DNA from: Aliivibrio salmonicida LFI1238
Lineage (GTDB): Bacteria; Pseudomonadota; Gammaproteobacteria; Enterobacterales; Vibrionaceae
Length of the DNA: 64,000 nucleotides
NCBI RefSeq assembly: GCF_000196495.1
Contig: NC_011312.1
Coordinates: 2,790,001 to 2,854,000 of the forward strand
Direction of reading: 5' to 3'
Shown here one piece after another: positions 49,473 through 59,521 of this stretch. The position numbers and the translations under genes are program-made. Within the stretch, counting starts at the first letter, position 1, and every line of letters starts with the position of its first letter. The notes under the pieces are model-generated. The model was given only the letters and a program-made list of their open reading frames with translations. It had not been told where the DNA came from and did no database searches.

Positions 49473-52136
49473 TTATGCGTATAGCGGGTTAGTTTTTTCA
49501 GTATCGATATTGAATTTAGCAATTGCTTCTGCAACTACAGATTTATCAATATCACCACGTTTCACAAGTTCAGCTAGAGCAGCAACTACAACGTAGCCTG
49601 CGTTAACTTCGAAGTGACGACGTAAGTTCTCACGGCTGTCTGAACGACCAAAACCATCAGTACCAAGTACTTTGTAAGACTCAGCAGGAACGAATGCACG
49701 TACTTGCTCAGCGTAGTTCTTCATGTAATCCGTTACTGCGATTGCAGGTTCGTTACCAAGAACTTGAGTAATGTAAGGTACTTTCGTTGCAGCTTCAGGG
49801 TGAAGCATGTTGTCACGCTCTACCGCTTGGCCGTCACGAGTCAATTCATTGAACGATGTCACAGAGTAAACATCAGAAGCAACACCGTACTCTTCACTCA
49901 AAATTTGAGCCGCTTTACGTGCTTCGTTCATGATAGTACCAGAGCTCATTAATTGAACTTTAGCTTTATCACCAACGTAAGACTCAAGCTTATAAATACC
50001 TTTACGAATGCCTTCTTCAGCGCCTTGTGGCATTGCTGGCATTGCGTAGTTTTCATTCATTAGCGTTAGGTAGTAATAAATGTTCTCTTGGTTTTCACCG
50101 TACATGCGACGAATACCGTCTTGCATGATGATCGCTAATTCGTAAGCGAATGTTGGATCGTAAGAGATACAGTTAGGCACGGTGTTCGCTTGAATGTGTG
50201 AGTGACCATCTTCGTGTTGTAGACCTTCACCATTTAGCGTAGTACGACCTGCAGTAGCGCCTAATAGGAAACCACGTGCTTGTTGGTCACCCGCCATCCA
50301 TGCCATATCACCAACACGTTGGAAACCGAACATAGAGTAGTAAATGTAGAATGGGATCATAGGAAGATCGTTAGTGCTGTATGACGTTGCTGCGGCAACC
50401 CATGAAGACATAGCACCTAACTCATTGATGCCTTCTTGAAGTACTTGACCAGACGTTGCTTCTTTGTAGTAAGAAACAATGCCTTTATCCTCAGGAGTAT
50501 ATGTTTGGCCGTGTGGGTTATAGATACCAACCTGACGGAATAAACCTTCCATACCAAAAGTACGAGCTTCATCGGCAATGATAGGAACAATGTTCTTACC
50601 AATATTTTTGTCTTTAAGAAGAACGTTAAGCGCACGAACAAATGCCATTGTCGTAGAGATATCACGCTTTTGTTCACCAAGAAGAGCATCAAACGCGTTA
50701 ACTTCAGGAACAATGAATTCTTGAGTGAACTTAGGCAGACGCTTAGGCGTATAACCATGTAGCGCATCACGACGAGCGTGTAGGTATTTGTACTCTGCAG
50801 AACCTTCTTCTAGTGTTAGATAAGGCAGTTCTTTAATCTTCTCATCAGAAAGAATGTCTTGTAGGCCTAAACGATCACGTAAGTGTTGAACATGAGTCAT
50901 GTCCATTTTCTTAACACCGTGTGCAATGTTCTTACCTTCAGCTGCATCACCCATGCCGTAACCTTTAACTGTTTTAGCTAGGATTACTGTTGGCTTACCG
51001 TTTGTTTCTTTTGCATTGTTGAATGCAGCAAACAGTTTAGATGAGTCATGACCACCACGCTTAAGAGCGAAGATTTCGTCATCAGTCATGTCAGCAACAA
51101 GTGCTGCTGTTTCTGGGTATTTACCAAAGAAGTTCTCACGTACGTAAGCACCATCTTTAGATTTGAATGTTTGGTAATCACCATCGATAGTTTCGTTCAT
51201 TAACTGAAGAAGCTTACCAGTCGTGTCTTTAGCAAGTAGTGAATCCCAGTTGCTGCCCCAAATAACTTTAACAACATTCCAGCCAGCGCCTTTAAATAGG
51301 CCTTCTAGTTCTTGAATGATGCTACCGTTACCCATAACAGGGCCATCTAGACGCTGTAGGTTACAGTTAATTAAGAAACATAGGTTGTCCAGTTTTTCAC
51401 GAGCAGCGAAAGAGATCGCACCGCGTGATTCTGGCTCATCCATCTCACCATCACCTAGGAACGCGTAAACACGTTGTGCTGATGTTTCTTTCATGCCACG
51501 GCCATCAAGGTACTTAAGGAAACGCGCTTGATAGATTGCAGAAATAGGACCAAGACCCATAGATACGGTAGGGAACTGCCAGAATTCAGGCATCAGTTTA
51601 GGGTGCGGGTAAGAAGGAATACCTTTACCATCAACTTCTTGACGGAAGTTATCTAGTTGCTCTTCCGTTAAACGACCTTCAACGAATGCACGAGAATAGA
51701 TACCTGGAGAGATATGACCTTGGTAATAAACTAAATCACCACCATCCGTCTCATTCGGAGCACGGAAGAAATGGTTAAAACAGACTTCGTAAAATGCTGC
51801 TGCAGATTGGTAAGACGCCATGTGGCCGCCTAGATCCAAATCTTTCTTAGAAGCACGTAGAACGATCATGATTGCGTTCCAACGAATAATTGAACGGATA
51901 CGACGCTCAAGAGTAACATCACCAGGGTACGCAGGTTCTTGCGTTGCTGGGATGGTATTGATGTAGTTTGTATTGATACCTGTAGCCATATCAACACCAT
52001 CTAAACGAGCTTTATCAAGAACTTGCTCTAATAGATACTGGGCGCGTTCAACACCCTCTTCACGTACAACTGACTCAAGAGCTTCTAACCAATCTTGAGT
52101 TTCTAGTGCATCAACGTCATGCTTCATGTCAGACAT
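49473..52136 (-). CDS. aceE: Pyruvate dehydrogenase E1 component
   Basis: 887 aa, the size of E. coli AceE. The thiamine-diphosphate motif AFLGDGEMDEPESRGAISFA (GDG...) near residue 228 and the active-site loop region HGVKKMDMTHVQHL near 405 are conserved. It decarboxylates pyruvate and acetylates the E2 lipoyl groups. Between pdhR and aceF on the same strand; 55 bp separates it from pdhR. Confidence 0.97.
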   Translation of the reverse strand: MSDMKHDVDALETQDWLEALESVVREEGVERAQYLLEQVLDKARLDGVDMATGINTNYINTIPATQEPAYPGDVTLERRIRSIIRWNAIMIVLRASKKDLDLGGHMASYQSAAAFYEVCFNHFFRAPNETDGGDLVYYQGHISPGIYSRAFVEGRLTEEQLDNFRQEVDGKGIPSYPHPKLMPEFWQFPTVSMGLGPISAIYQARFLKYLDGRGMKETSAQRVYAFLGDGEMDEPESRGAISFAAREKLDNLCFLINCNLQRLDGPVMGNGSIIQELEGLFKGAGWNVVKVIWGSNWDSLLAKDTTGKLLQLMNETIDGDYQTFKSKDGAYVRENFFGKYPETAALVADMTDDEIFALKRGGHDSSKLFAAFNNAKETNGKPTVILAKTVKGYGMGDAAEGKNIAHGVKKMDMTHVQHLRDRLGLQDILSDEKIKELPYLTLEEGSAEYKYLHARRDALHGYTPKRLPKFTQEFIVPEVNAFDALLGEQKRDISTTMAFVRALNVLLKDKNIGKNIVPIIADEARTFGMEGLFRQVGIYNPHGQTYTPEDKGIVSYYKEATSGQVLQEGINELGAMSSWVAAATSYSTNDLPMIPFYIYYSMFGFQRVGDMAWMAGDQQARGFLLGATAGRTTLNGEGLQHEDGHSHIQANTVPNCISYDPTFAYELAIIMQDGIRRMYGENQENIYYYLTLMNENYAMPAMPQGAEEGIRKGIYKLESYVGDKAKVQLMSSGTIMNEARKAAQILSEEYGVASDVYSVTSFNELTRDGQAVERDNMLHPEAATKVPYITQVLGNEPAIAVTDYMKNYAEQVRAFVPAESYKVLGTDGFGRSDSRENLRRHFEVNAGYVVVAALAELVKRGDIDKSVVAEAIAKFNIDTEKTNPLYA

Positions 52137-52191
52137 GCGAGCTATCCTTTTATTTGTTGGTTCAAATAGGGTGACAATGAAATGAATCAGA

Positions 52192-52962
52192 TTAATTCAT
52201 GTCATTACTTTGTTGAATTCGACGAAGTGAGCACTCTCGGCGACTCTCTTCTTTTGTCAATTCCAACAATGTTTCTTCAATATAAGCAAGATGAGAATGA
52301 GATGCCAAACGAGCCTCTTCAGGCTTTCCTGACACAATCGCTTCTACCATTTCTGCTCTATGTGCTCTCACCTTTTCAACCACCGCTTCGCGACGATTTA
52401 ATAAGGTAAAGTTTTGTAATACGTTTTGCTCAAGCAACGGCTCTAAACTGCGCACCATGTGAAGTAATACCACATTATGCGCTGATTCAGTGACCGTAAT
52501 AAGACAGTGCATAACCGCAGAGGCTTCTGCTTTTAAATCACCATCCTGTTGCGCTTGTTGGATTAATTCATGTGACTCTTTAATCCGTTTGAAATCTTCT
52601 TCATTACCACGTAAAGCCGCGTAATAAGCAGAAATACCTTCTAACGCGTGACGCGATTCCAGTAAGTCAAATTGCGTTTCAGGGTGTGTTGCCAATAAAT
52701 CGAGCAACGGCTCTGAAAAGCTTTGCCACAAGCCTTTATTAACAAACGTACCACCACCTTGACGGCGAGTTAATAAATGCTTCGCTTCTAAACGTTGTAT
52801 TGCCTCTCGCACAGAAGGACGAGAAACATCAAATTGTTTTGCTAACTCTCTTTCTGCGGGTAACTTCTGTCCCGGAGAAAGGGTTCCTTCTAATATCAGC
52901 CGTTCAAGTTCTTGTTCGATTGCATCGGACAATTTTGGCTGACGGATCCTTTGATATGCCAT
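52192..52962 (-). CDS. pdhR: Pyruvate dehydrogenase complex repressor PdhR
   Basis: 256 aa GntR-family regulator. The winged helix (LAKQFDVSRPSVREAIQRLEAKHLL, residues 45-70) is followed by an FCD ligand domain (HALEGISAYYAALRGNEEDF...). It represses pdhR-aceEF and is released by pyruvate. Two copies of its ATTGGT-N3-ACCAAT operator lie upstream, fitting self-control and control of the operon. Confidence 0.95.
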   Translation of the reverse strand: MAYQRIRQPKLSDAIEQELERLILEGTLSPGQKLPAERELAKQFDVSRPSVREAIQRLEAKHLLTRRQGGGTFVNKGLWQSFSEPLLDLLATHPETQFDLLESRHALEGISAYYAALRGNEEDFKRIKESHELIQQAQQDGDLKAEASAVMHCLITVTESAHNVVLLHMVRSLEPLLEQNVLQNFTLLNRREAVVEKVRAHRAEMVEAIVSGKPEEARLASHSHLAYIEETLLELTKEESRRECSLRRIQQSNDMN

Positions 52963-53028
52963 CGTAGCTCAACCTGATTTAAGTTGATTACCGCTCACTT
53001 TACCGTGAGTCATTCGTCATTCTAATTA

Positions 53029-53043
53029 ATTGGTAATACCAAT
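53029..53043. promoter_or_regulatory. PdhR operator 1 (ATTGGTAATACCAAT)
   Basis: A perfect match to the ATTGGTNNNACCAAT PdhR box, 67 bp upstream of the pdhR start. Probably the autoregulatory site of the pdhR-aceEF operon. Confidence 0.85.
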
Positions 53044-53163
53044 TTTAACTGAGCTGAAATTTATCATAAAAAAAGACGATCTGTCTAGATAAAAGTTGAT
53101 TTGAATCATGGAACGAAGTTGCCATATACCGTTAATTAACAATATAAAAACATATTTGAAATA

Positions 53164-53178
53164 ATTGGTCAGACCAAT
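53164..53178. promoter_or_regulatory. PdhR operator 2 (ATTGGTCAGACCAAT)
   Basis: Second perfect PdhR box, centred 135 bp upstream of the first. Two operators could permit looping or control of a second promoter. Confidence 0.8.
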
Positions 53179-53248
53179 TTGATTTGTGAGGCAAAAAGAT
53201 TGTGCCACAACCCCTAACAATGTATATACCTTTTCAGAGGTAACTCCC

Positions 53249-53800
53249 CTATTTTCTTAACTTATTATACTTTTCCCAATGAAAAGACAGCCCCGGATCC
53301 GTCTTTCTAAGCGGCGCTATATACTGATGACCCGTAATACGATCATCCTTTACTAACGGGTAATGCTGTTGTATCACCTTTGTTAATGAAGCCAGTGATT
53401 GATACTGCTCCTCAGTATAGGCCACTGAATCCGTTCCTTCTAATTCAATGCCGATACTGTAATCATTGCATTTCGATCTGCCCGCAAACGACGATGCTCC
53501 CGCATGCCACGCTCGAGAATTAAAGGGCACAAATTGAATAACACGCCCATCTCGACGAATCAAACAATGGGCAGACACTTTAAATTGATGGATAACGTTA
53601 AAGAATGGGTGTTCGTTCGGATTTAAAGTACCGGTAAATAATTGTTCAATATAAGGGCCACCAAACTGACCCGGCGGTAAGCTGATGTTGTGTACCACAA
53701 GTAAAGATATGTCTAAGTCATCGGAGCGTTCGTCATAAAATGGCGAGACAACGTGTTTCGCTTCATTGATCCAATGCGTTGTTGATAACGTGAATCTCAT
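53249..53800 (-). CDS. ampD: 1,6-anhydro-N-acetylmuramyl-L-alanine amidase AmpD
   Basis: 183 aa, as in E. coli AmpD. Zinc ligands are apparent in VVHNISLPPGQFGGPYI (His), and His and Asp in TGHQYIAPLRKTDPG, with AWHAGASSFAGR in the active site. It removes the stem peptide from anhydro-muropeptides during wall recycling in the cytoplasm. Divergent from nadC, as in E. coli. No ampE gene follows; pdhR comes next. Confidence 0.95.
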   Translation of the reverse strand: MRFTLSTTHWINEAKHVVSPFYDERSDDLDISLLVVHNISLPPGQFGGPYIEQLFTGTLNPNEHPFFNVIHQFKVSAHCLIRRDGRVIQFVPFNSRAWHAGASSFAGRSKCNDYSIGIELEGTDSVAYTEEQYQSLASLTKVIQQHYPLVKDDRITGHQYIAPLRKTDPGLSFHWEKYNKLRK

Positions 53801-53913
53801 ATCTATTCCTACATAAATTGAAGTAACTTTAGGTATCTTATGATGAAATTCTGCTCTAGCGCGAGTATTATTGTGTGAATCAACTTATTTCAAATAATTC
53901 AATGGACCTCAGC

Positions 53914-54801
53914 ATGATTAAAACCCACGACAGCGACTCTCGTCTTGAATATTTAAAACAGCAACTTCCTGCTGAAATTACTCGCGCCGTTGCCGATACA
54001 CTTCGTGAAGATCTAGGAGGAACACTTGATGTTTCTGCTGATATCACAGCAAGTTTAATCTCAGAAGACAGTCAATCTGTTGCGACGATTATTACCCGAG
54101 AACACGGTGTATTTTGTGGAAAAATGTGGGCCGAAGAAGTATTTAAACAATTAGGCGGGACCGTTACGATTGAATGGCACGTAGAAGATGGCGACAAAGT
54201 AAAACCAAACCAAACACTTTGTACATTAAGCGGCCCTTCACGCGCCCTACTAACGGGTGAGCGTAATGCGATGAACTTTATTCAAACGTTGTCTGGTTGT
54301 TCGACTATTACCGCAACCTATGCTGAAAAAATCGCACACACAAAATGCCGCTTACTTGATACGCGTAAAACCATCCCAGGGTTACGCAGTGCATTAAAAT
54401 ACGCCGTCGCGTGTGGCGGTGGTTATAATCATCGTATCGGTGTGTTTGATGCTTATCTAATTAAAGAAAACCACATCATTGCATGTGGTGGCATTGAAAA
54501 GGCCATTTCAACGGCAAAAGAATTGAATCCGGGCAAGCCTGTAGAAGTCGAAACAGAAAGTTTAGAAGAGTTGCAACAAGCCATTGATGCAGGGGCTGAT
54601 ATTATTATGCTCGATAATTTCACCACAGACATGATGCGTGAAGCCGTTAAACTAAACGCAGGTCGTGCTGCATTAGAAAATTCAGGTAATGTCACTTTAG
54701 ATACCATCGCGGAATACGCAGAAACAGGGGTCAATTATATCTCTGTGGGCGCCTTAACTAAGCACCTTACTGCAATGGATTTATCCATGCGTTTTAAATA
54801 A
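53914..54801 (+). CDS. nadC: Nicotinate-nucleotide diphosphorylase (carboxylating)
   Basis: 295 aa from ATG 53914, close to the 297 aa of E. coli NadC; GTG 53875 or ATG 53902 would add a non-conserved stretch, and none of the starts has a strong ribosome binding site. LREDLGGTLDVSADITA, LDTRKTIPGLRSALKYAVACGGGYNHR and IIMLDNFTTDMMREAV are the family motifs. It makes nicotinate mononucleotide from quinolinate and PRPP in NAD synthesis. Confidence 0.95.
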   Translation: MIKTHDSDSRLEYLKQQLPAEITRAVADTLREDLGGTLDVSADITASLISEDSQSVATIITREHGVFCGKMWAEEVFKQLGGTVTIEWHVEDGDKVKPNQTLCTLSGPSRALLTGERNAMNFIQTLSGCSTITATYAEKIAHTKCRLLDTRKTIPGLRSALKYAVACGGGYNHRIGVFDAYLIKENHIIACGGIEKAISTAKELNPGKPVEVETESLEELQQAIDAGADIIMLDNFTTDMMREAVKLNAGRAALENSGNVTLDTIAEYAETGVNYISVGALTKHLTAMDLSMRFK

Positions 54802-54822
54802 ATTAATCTCACCTTGTTTTAT

Positions 54823-54853
54823 AAAAGAGCCAGCCTTAATGGTTGGCTCTTTT
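54823..54853 (+). terminator. Terminator of nadC
   Basis: AAAAGAGCCAGCC-TTAAT-GGTTGGCTCTTTT with a T-run, 22 bp after the stop. Confidence 0.88.
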
Positions 54854-55149
54854 TGTTTAAACTGAACATAAAAATCATCTACTTTCTTTGATGAACACCA
54901 CATATATCCATTATGATAAATATCACTTAACCATTTGTTTCTAAAATAAGAATTGCGATCTACAGATCATTAAAAAAGAGCATAAATTGAAGTGCGTCGT
55001 ATTAGATTTGTAACTCCTCAATAAGCACATAATAAAGTGCAACCTCACTCGAAGTGCCTATTTTTCCTTCTATTATATCTCCCCATTCGTTTTATTATTT
55101 CACGCATCAAATAAAACATAAATCAGCCTGATTTATATTGGAGAAAGTA
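54854..55149. other. nadC-pilA intergenic region
   Basis: About 300 bp with no ORF. It must hold the pilA promoter; I see no clear sigma-54 motif. Near the 3' end, an inverted repeat ATAAATCA-GCC-TGATTTAT (55118-55136) lies three bases before the pilA Shine-Dalgarno GGAG. Confidence 0.55.
55118..55136 (+). promoter_or_regulatory. Inverted repeat just before the pilA ribosome binding site
   Basis: Perfect 8-bp arms ATAAATCA/TGATTTAT around GCC. As RNA it forms a hairpin ending three bases before GGAG of pilA; as DNA it could be an operator. Confidence 0.45.
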
Positions 55150-55566
55150 ATGAACAAGCGTCAAGGACAGAAAGGCTTCACCTTAATTGAATTAATGATC
55201 GTAGTTGCCATCATTGGTGTGTTATCAGCAATAGCTATTCCTGCTTATAAAGATTATGTTTCAAAAAGTGAGGCTGCGTCTGGGTTAGCAACAATTAAAG
55301 CACTGCAAACACCGGCAGAATTATTCTTTCAAGAAAGCGGTACTACTCAACCAACATTAGCTCAACTAGGAACAACTGCTAAAGCAAATACCTTAGGGGT
55401 AATAACAGATCCTCTTGTTGATAGCGCTATTGTATTTACTTTCGGTTCAGACAGTGCTTTAAATGGCAAAACATTAACACTAGCAAGAAATTCTGACACT
55501 GGTTGGTCTTGTACTCCATCTACAGGTGTTCCTGTTATGGATGGTTGCAAAATAGTAACACCATAA
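55150..55566 (+). CDS. pilA: Type IV pilin PilA
   Basis: 138 aa from ATG 55150, chosen because GGAG lies 6 nt upstream and it gives a short basic leader MNKRQGQKG before FTLIELMIVVAIIGVLSAIA, the type IV pilin N-terminus cut by PilD between Gly and Phe. Glu5 of the mature protein is present. The C-terminal Cys pair (WSCTPSTGVPVMDGC) would form the disulfide loop. It is the major pilus subunit, first in pilA-pilB-pilC-pilD. Confidence 0.94.
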   Translation: MNKRQGQKGFTLIELMIVVAIIGVLSAIAIPAYKDYVSKSEAASGLATIKALQTPAELFFQESGTTQPTLAQLGTTAKANTLGVITDPLVDSAIVFTFGSDSALNGKTLTLARNSDTGWSCTPSTGVPVMDGCKIVTP

Positions 55567-55568
55567 TA

Positions 55569-57260
55569 ATGCACACCAACCTAGCTTCAATCTTGCGTCA
55601 AGCTGAACTCATCAGCTTGACGCAAGAAAATACCATTATCGAACACGTTCAATCAGGGGCACACACTGTGCCTTCTGCGCTTTTAGCTGCTCATATTTTT
55701 ACACCTGATGAATTAATCAGTCATCTTTCTCAAATTTTTGGTTTGGATGTCATTAATGTCGCTCAATATGATTACGCCACGTGCTGTCAAAAATTAGGAC
55801 TAAGAGAGCTCATAACCCAACATCAAGCATTGCCGATTCATTATGATCACGGCTTGATTCGACTCGCAGTGAGTGATCCAAGTATTGCTCAAATTGAGGA
55901 TGATTTTCGTTTCACTACCAACAAACAAATTGAATTAGTGTTAGCTGACGAAGGACAGCTTCAAGCGGCCATTCGGCGTCTTTATGGGAAAGGGTTATCG
56001 GATTCACTGCCATCACAAAATAAAGAAATCACCCAAGATGAGCTCGCATCACTGGTTGATATATCAAATGATGAAATGGTATTCACAGAAGATCTCAGCC
56101 AAGACGACGCCCCGGTTACCCGTTTTATAAACCAAATATTACTAGAGGCCGTTCGAAAAGGCGTTTCTGATATTCACTTTGAACCTTATGAAGAAACTTA
56201 TCGTGTGCGTTTTCGTTGTGATGGGATTTTAGTAGAGAACAGTAGTCCTTCTTCTCATTTAAGTCGTCATCTTTCAGCCCGCTTAAAAATCATGGCAAAA
56301 CTTGATATCGCAGAGCGACGATTACCACAAGACGGACGCATCAAACTTAAACTGAACAGCGAAGTCTCCATTGATATGCGCGTGTCCTCTCTTCCTACGT
56401 TATGGGGAGAGAAGATTGTTCTTCGATTATTAGACAGCAGCGCGGCCAGTTTGGATATCGACAAACTCGGCTACAGTGACGCCCAAAAAGAGTTATACCT
56501 AACGGCATTAAAACGCCCTCAAGGCATGATCTTAATGACGGGCCCGACCGGCAGTGGCAAAACCGTATCTCTTTACTCTGGCCTAAACATTTTAAATACG
56601 ACAGAAAAAAACATCTCCACCGCAGAAGATCCTGTCGAAATAAATCTGAATGGCATTAACCAAGTTCAAGTAAACCCTAAAATTGGATTTACCTTTGCTT
56701 ACGCCTTGCGATCATTTCTTCGTCAAGATCCCGATATTGTAATGGTCGGAGAGATCCGAGATCTAGAAACAGCCGAAATCGCAGTAAAAGCCGCACAAAC
56801 TGGGCACTTAGTTCTTTCAACACTTCATACCAACTCAGCGGCAGAAACAGTGGTACGTTTAGGAAATATGGGGATCGAGAATTTTAACCTTGCCTCCTCT
56901 CTTACTCTTATCATTGCTCAACGATTAGCAAGAAGGCTTTGCCCTCATTGCAAAGCTATCGATCCATTAACCCCAGAGATCAGAGAAGAATATGGTATTG
57001 ATTTATTAGGCACTGTTTTTCAAGCGCACACTGAAGGCTGTAATGAATGTACGCATGGCTATTCAGGGCGAATTGGTATTTACGAAGTGATGCCCTTTAC
57101 CCGAGAGCTTTCCATTGCGATTTTAAAAGGCGCAACGGTAAGACAGATTGAACAACTTGCTATCAAGCAAGGCATGGATAATTTAGCCACATCAGGAATT
57201 AAACGCCTCGAAGATGGTACAACCAGCTTACAAGAATTAACTCGTGTTCTGTATTTTTAA
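55569..57260 (+). CDS. pilB: Type IV pilus assembly ATPase PilB
   Basis: 563 aa from ATG 55569, 2 bp after the pilA stop; the frame is open further upstream inside pilA but that is not used. A T2SE N-terminal domain is followed by the ATPase core with Walker A GPTGSGKTVSLYS (near residue 325), Walker B region DPDIVMVGEIRDLETAEIAV and the tetracysteine zinc motif CPHC/CNEC near 450-490. It powers pilus extension at the inner membrane with PilC. Confidence 0.95.
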   Translation: MHTNLASILRQAELISLTQENTIIEHVQSGAHTVPSALLAAHIFTPDELISHLSQIFGLDVINVAQYDYATCCQKLGLRELITQHQALPIHYDHGLIRLAVSDPSIAQIEDDFRFTTNKQIELVLADEGQLQAAIRRLYGKGLSDSLPSQNKEITQDELASLVDISNDEMVFTEDLSQDDAPVTRFINQILLEAVRKGVSDIHFEPYEETYRVRFRCDGILVENSSPSSHLSRHLSARLKIMAKLDIAERRLPQDGRIKLKLNSEVSIDMRVSSLPTLWGEKIVLRLLDSSAASLDIDKLGYSDAQKELYLTALKRPQGMILMTGPTGSGKTVSLYSGLNILNTTEKNISTAEDPVEINLNGINQVQVNPKIGFTFAYALRSFLRQDPDIVMVGEIRDLETAEIAVKAAQTGHLVLSTLHTNSAAETVVRLGNMGIENFNLASSLTLIIAQRLARRLCPHCKAIDPLTPEIREEYGIDLLGTVFQAHTEGCNECTHGYSGRIGIYEVMPFTRELSIAILKGATVRQIEQLAIKQGMDNLATSGIKRLEDGTTSLQELTRVLYF

Positions 57261-57275
57261 TCACTCAGCAGTAAA

Positions 57276-58525
57276 GTGAATTTCCCCATGCTAAAAAAAA
57301 CAACAAAAGTAAAAACACCGACCTTAAAAAACTTCCATTGGCGTGGTATCAATAGCACAGGAAAAAAGGTATCAGGTAAAATTATGGCTCTTACCGATAC
57401 CGAAGTCAGAGCAAAACTTACCGCTCAAAGCATTCAGATTAAAAAACTAAAAAAACGCAGTATTTCTAGCTTTGAAAAAATGCGACATGCCGTTAAGCGA
57501 AAAGACATTACCCTCTTCACCCGACAACTTGCGACAATGCTAGGGGCAGGTGTTCCTATCGTTCAATCTTTGCATCTGATTGCTGAAAACAATATCAAAG
57601 CAGAAATGAAATCCATTCTAAATCAAGTTTGCTTGTCGATTGAAGCGGGAACCCAACTGTCAAAAGCACTTTCAACCAGTTGCTCACATTTTGATTCTTT
57701 TTATATTGATCTCGTAGCAACCGGAGAAGAAACAGGGAGCCTTTCTCTTGCCTTCTCTCGTCTCGCGGAATACAGAGAAAAAAGTGAAACGCTTAGAGCT
57801 AAAGTCATCAAAGCGATGATTTACCCTAGCATGGTTTTTATCATCGCCATTACCGTGACAGTATTAATGCTAACTTTTGTTATTCCAGAATTTGAATCTA
57901 TTTTTAAAGGGTTCGGAGCCGAGCTGCCTTGGTTTACCCAACAAGTTGTCAATGCTTCACATTTTCTTCAAAGCTATGGTTTTTTGATTTTATTAATGAT
58001 TGTTTCCGCTATTCTCTCGCTCAATTTACTGAAAAAAAATCCTATCAATTTAGATTAATGGTCAGTCGACGTAGTCTTCAGATCCCCATCATTGGAACCG
58101 TATTATCTAAAGCCGCGATTGCTAAATTTAGTCGAACGCTAGCAACCAGTTTTAGCTCTGGCTTACCCATTCTACATAGCTTACACACCACCAGTAAAAC
58201 TGCGGGTAATCTTCATTACCAACAAGCGATTCTCTCCGTACAACAAAATACCGCAGCAGGTATGCCTCTGTATTTAGCCATGCGCCATACCCAGACCTTT
58301 CCTGAAATGGTGTTACAGATGGTGATGATAGGGGAGGAATCAGGACAACTGGATGATATGCTCAACAAAGTCGCACTGGTATATGAAGATGACGTCGATA
58401 ACACGGTGGATAATTTAGGTAAAATACTTGAGCCTTTTATTATTCTATTTTTAGGGACTATGATTGGAGGGTTAGTCGTATCAATGTACCTTCCTATCTT
58501 CAATTTAATGAACGTTATTGGATAA
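57276..58525 (+). pseudogene. pilC: Type IV pilus inner-membrane protein pilC, frameshifted at an A8 tract
   Basis: From GTG 57276 (or ATG 57288) the frame codes for a typical PilC N-terminus (FTRQLATMLGAGVPIVQSLHLIAE; first membrane helix VFIIAITVTVLMLTFVIP) but ends at 58058, just after LSLNLLKKN. The continuation KKSYQFRLMVSRRSLQIPII, with the second T2SF domain (FSRTLATSFSSGLPILHSL), lies in the next frame to 58525. The frames meet at AAAAAAAA (58032-58039); nine As would restore about 416 aa, the normal size. Without PilC the pilus is not expected to assemble. A slippage-prone tract could be phase-variable, and a read error is also possible. Confidence 0.88.
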
Positions 58526-58621
58526 AGTTAAAATAATTCAACCATGTTACCGCGACTCTCTCCTACTTCATTGCACCGAACTCTGATAAAATTAATTAAC
58601 TAAAAATATAATTAATATCGG

Positions 58622-59521
58622 ATGCAATTTCACATGGCTGCTTTTGAATACTACCCTTGGCTCTTTCCTCTCTTTGCTACTTTATTTGGCCTACTCGTCG
58701 GTAGCTTTTTAAATGTGGTCATCTACCGTTTACCCATAATGATGGAAAAAGAATGGAAAAAAGAATGCACTGAGTGCTTTCCTGATTTGAAATCCACACC
58801 AAAAACAGCGGATATAGAAGAAAAATTCAATCTAAGTGTTCCTCGTTCACGCTGCCCTAAATGCAATACTCAAATAAAATTTTACGATAACATTCCCGTT
58901 ATTAGCTGGTTGTTGTTGCGTGGAAAATGCCGTCAATGCAGTAATCCTATTAGCTTCCGTTATCCTGCCATTGAGCTTCTGTCAGGCGCAATGTGTTTTG
59001 GCGTCTCTTACTTATTACCATTTTCTTATTTTGCTATTGCTGCCGTTCTTTTTACTCTAACGCTTATTGCATTAACCTTTATTGATATCGATACCATGTT
59101 ACTCCCCGATCAAATAACGCTGCCATTACTGTGGACTGGCCTATACTTATCCTTAGTCGGTTGGAGTTCAGTCAGCTTAATGGATTCGGTCATTGGAGCC
59201 ATGGCTGGTTATTTAATATTATGGTCCATTTATTGGGCATTTAAATTATTAACCGGTAAAGAAGGCATGGGTTATGGGGACTTTAAATTATTAGCCGCAC
59301 TTGGTGCTTGGCTTGGTTGGCAACAATTGCCATTAATCGTTTTATTGTCTTCTATTGTTGGTGCCATCATTGGCATTGCAATGTTAAGGGCACAAAAAAA
59401 TGGGTATGACAAAGCCATTCCATTTGGTCCTTATCTCGCGATTGCAGGTTGGATATGTTTATTGTGGGGCCAAGAAATTAGCCAATGGTACTTCACCTCA
59501 ATTCTAGGGTTTCCCGTATGA
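58622..59521 (+). CDS. pilD: Prepilin peptidase/N-methyltransferase PilD
   Basis: 299 aa polytopic membrane protein. Four cysteines in CPKCNTQIKF and CRQCSNPISF form the zinc site, and the aspartic protease residues are in FIDIDTMLLPDQ and GMGYGDFKLLAALGAWLG (GxGD). It cleaves and methylates PilA and other prepilins, and often also type II secretion pseudopilins. The N-terminal MQFH could be replaced by a start at ATG 58634. Its stop overlaps the coaE start (ATGA). Confidence 0.95.
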   Translation: MQFHMAAFEYYPWLFPLFATLFGLLVGSFLNVVIYRLPIMMEKEWKKECTECFPDLKSTPKTADIEEKFNLSVPRSRCPKCNTQIKFYDNIPVISWLLLRGKCRQCSNPISFRYPAIELLSGAMCFGVSYLLPFSYFAIAAVLFTLTLIALTFIDIDTMLLPDQITLPLLWTGLYLSLVGWSSVSLMDSVIGAMAGYLILWSIYWAFKLLTGKEGMGYGDFKLLAALGAWLGWQQLPLIVLLSSIVGAIIGIAMLRAQKNGYDKAIPFGPYLAIAGWICLLWGQEISQWYFTSILGFPV

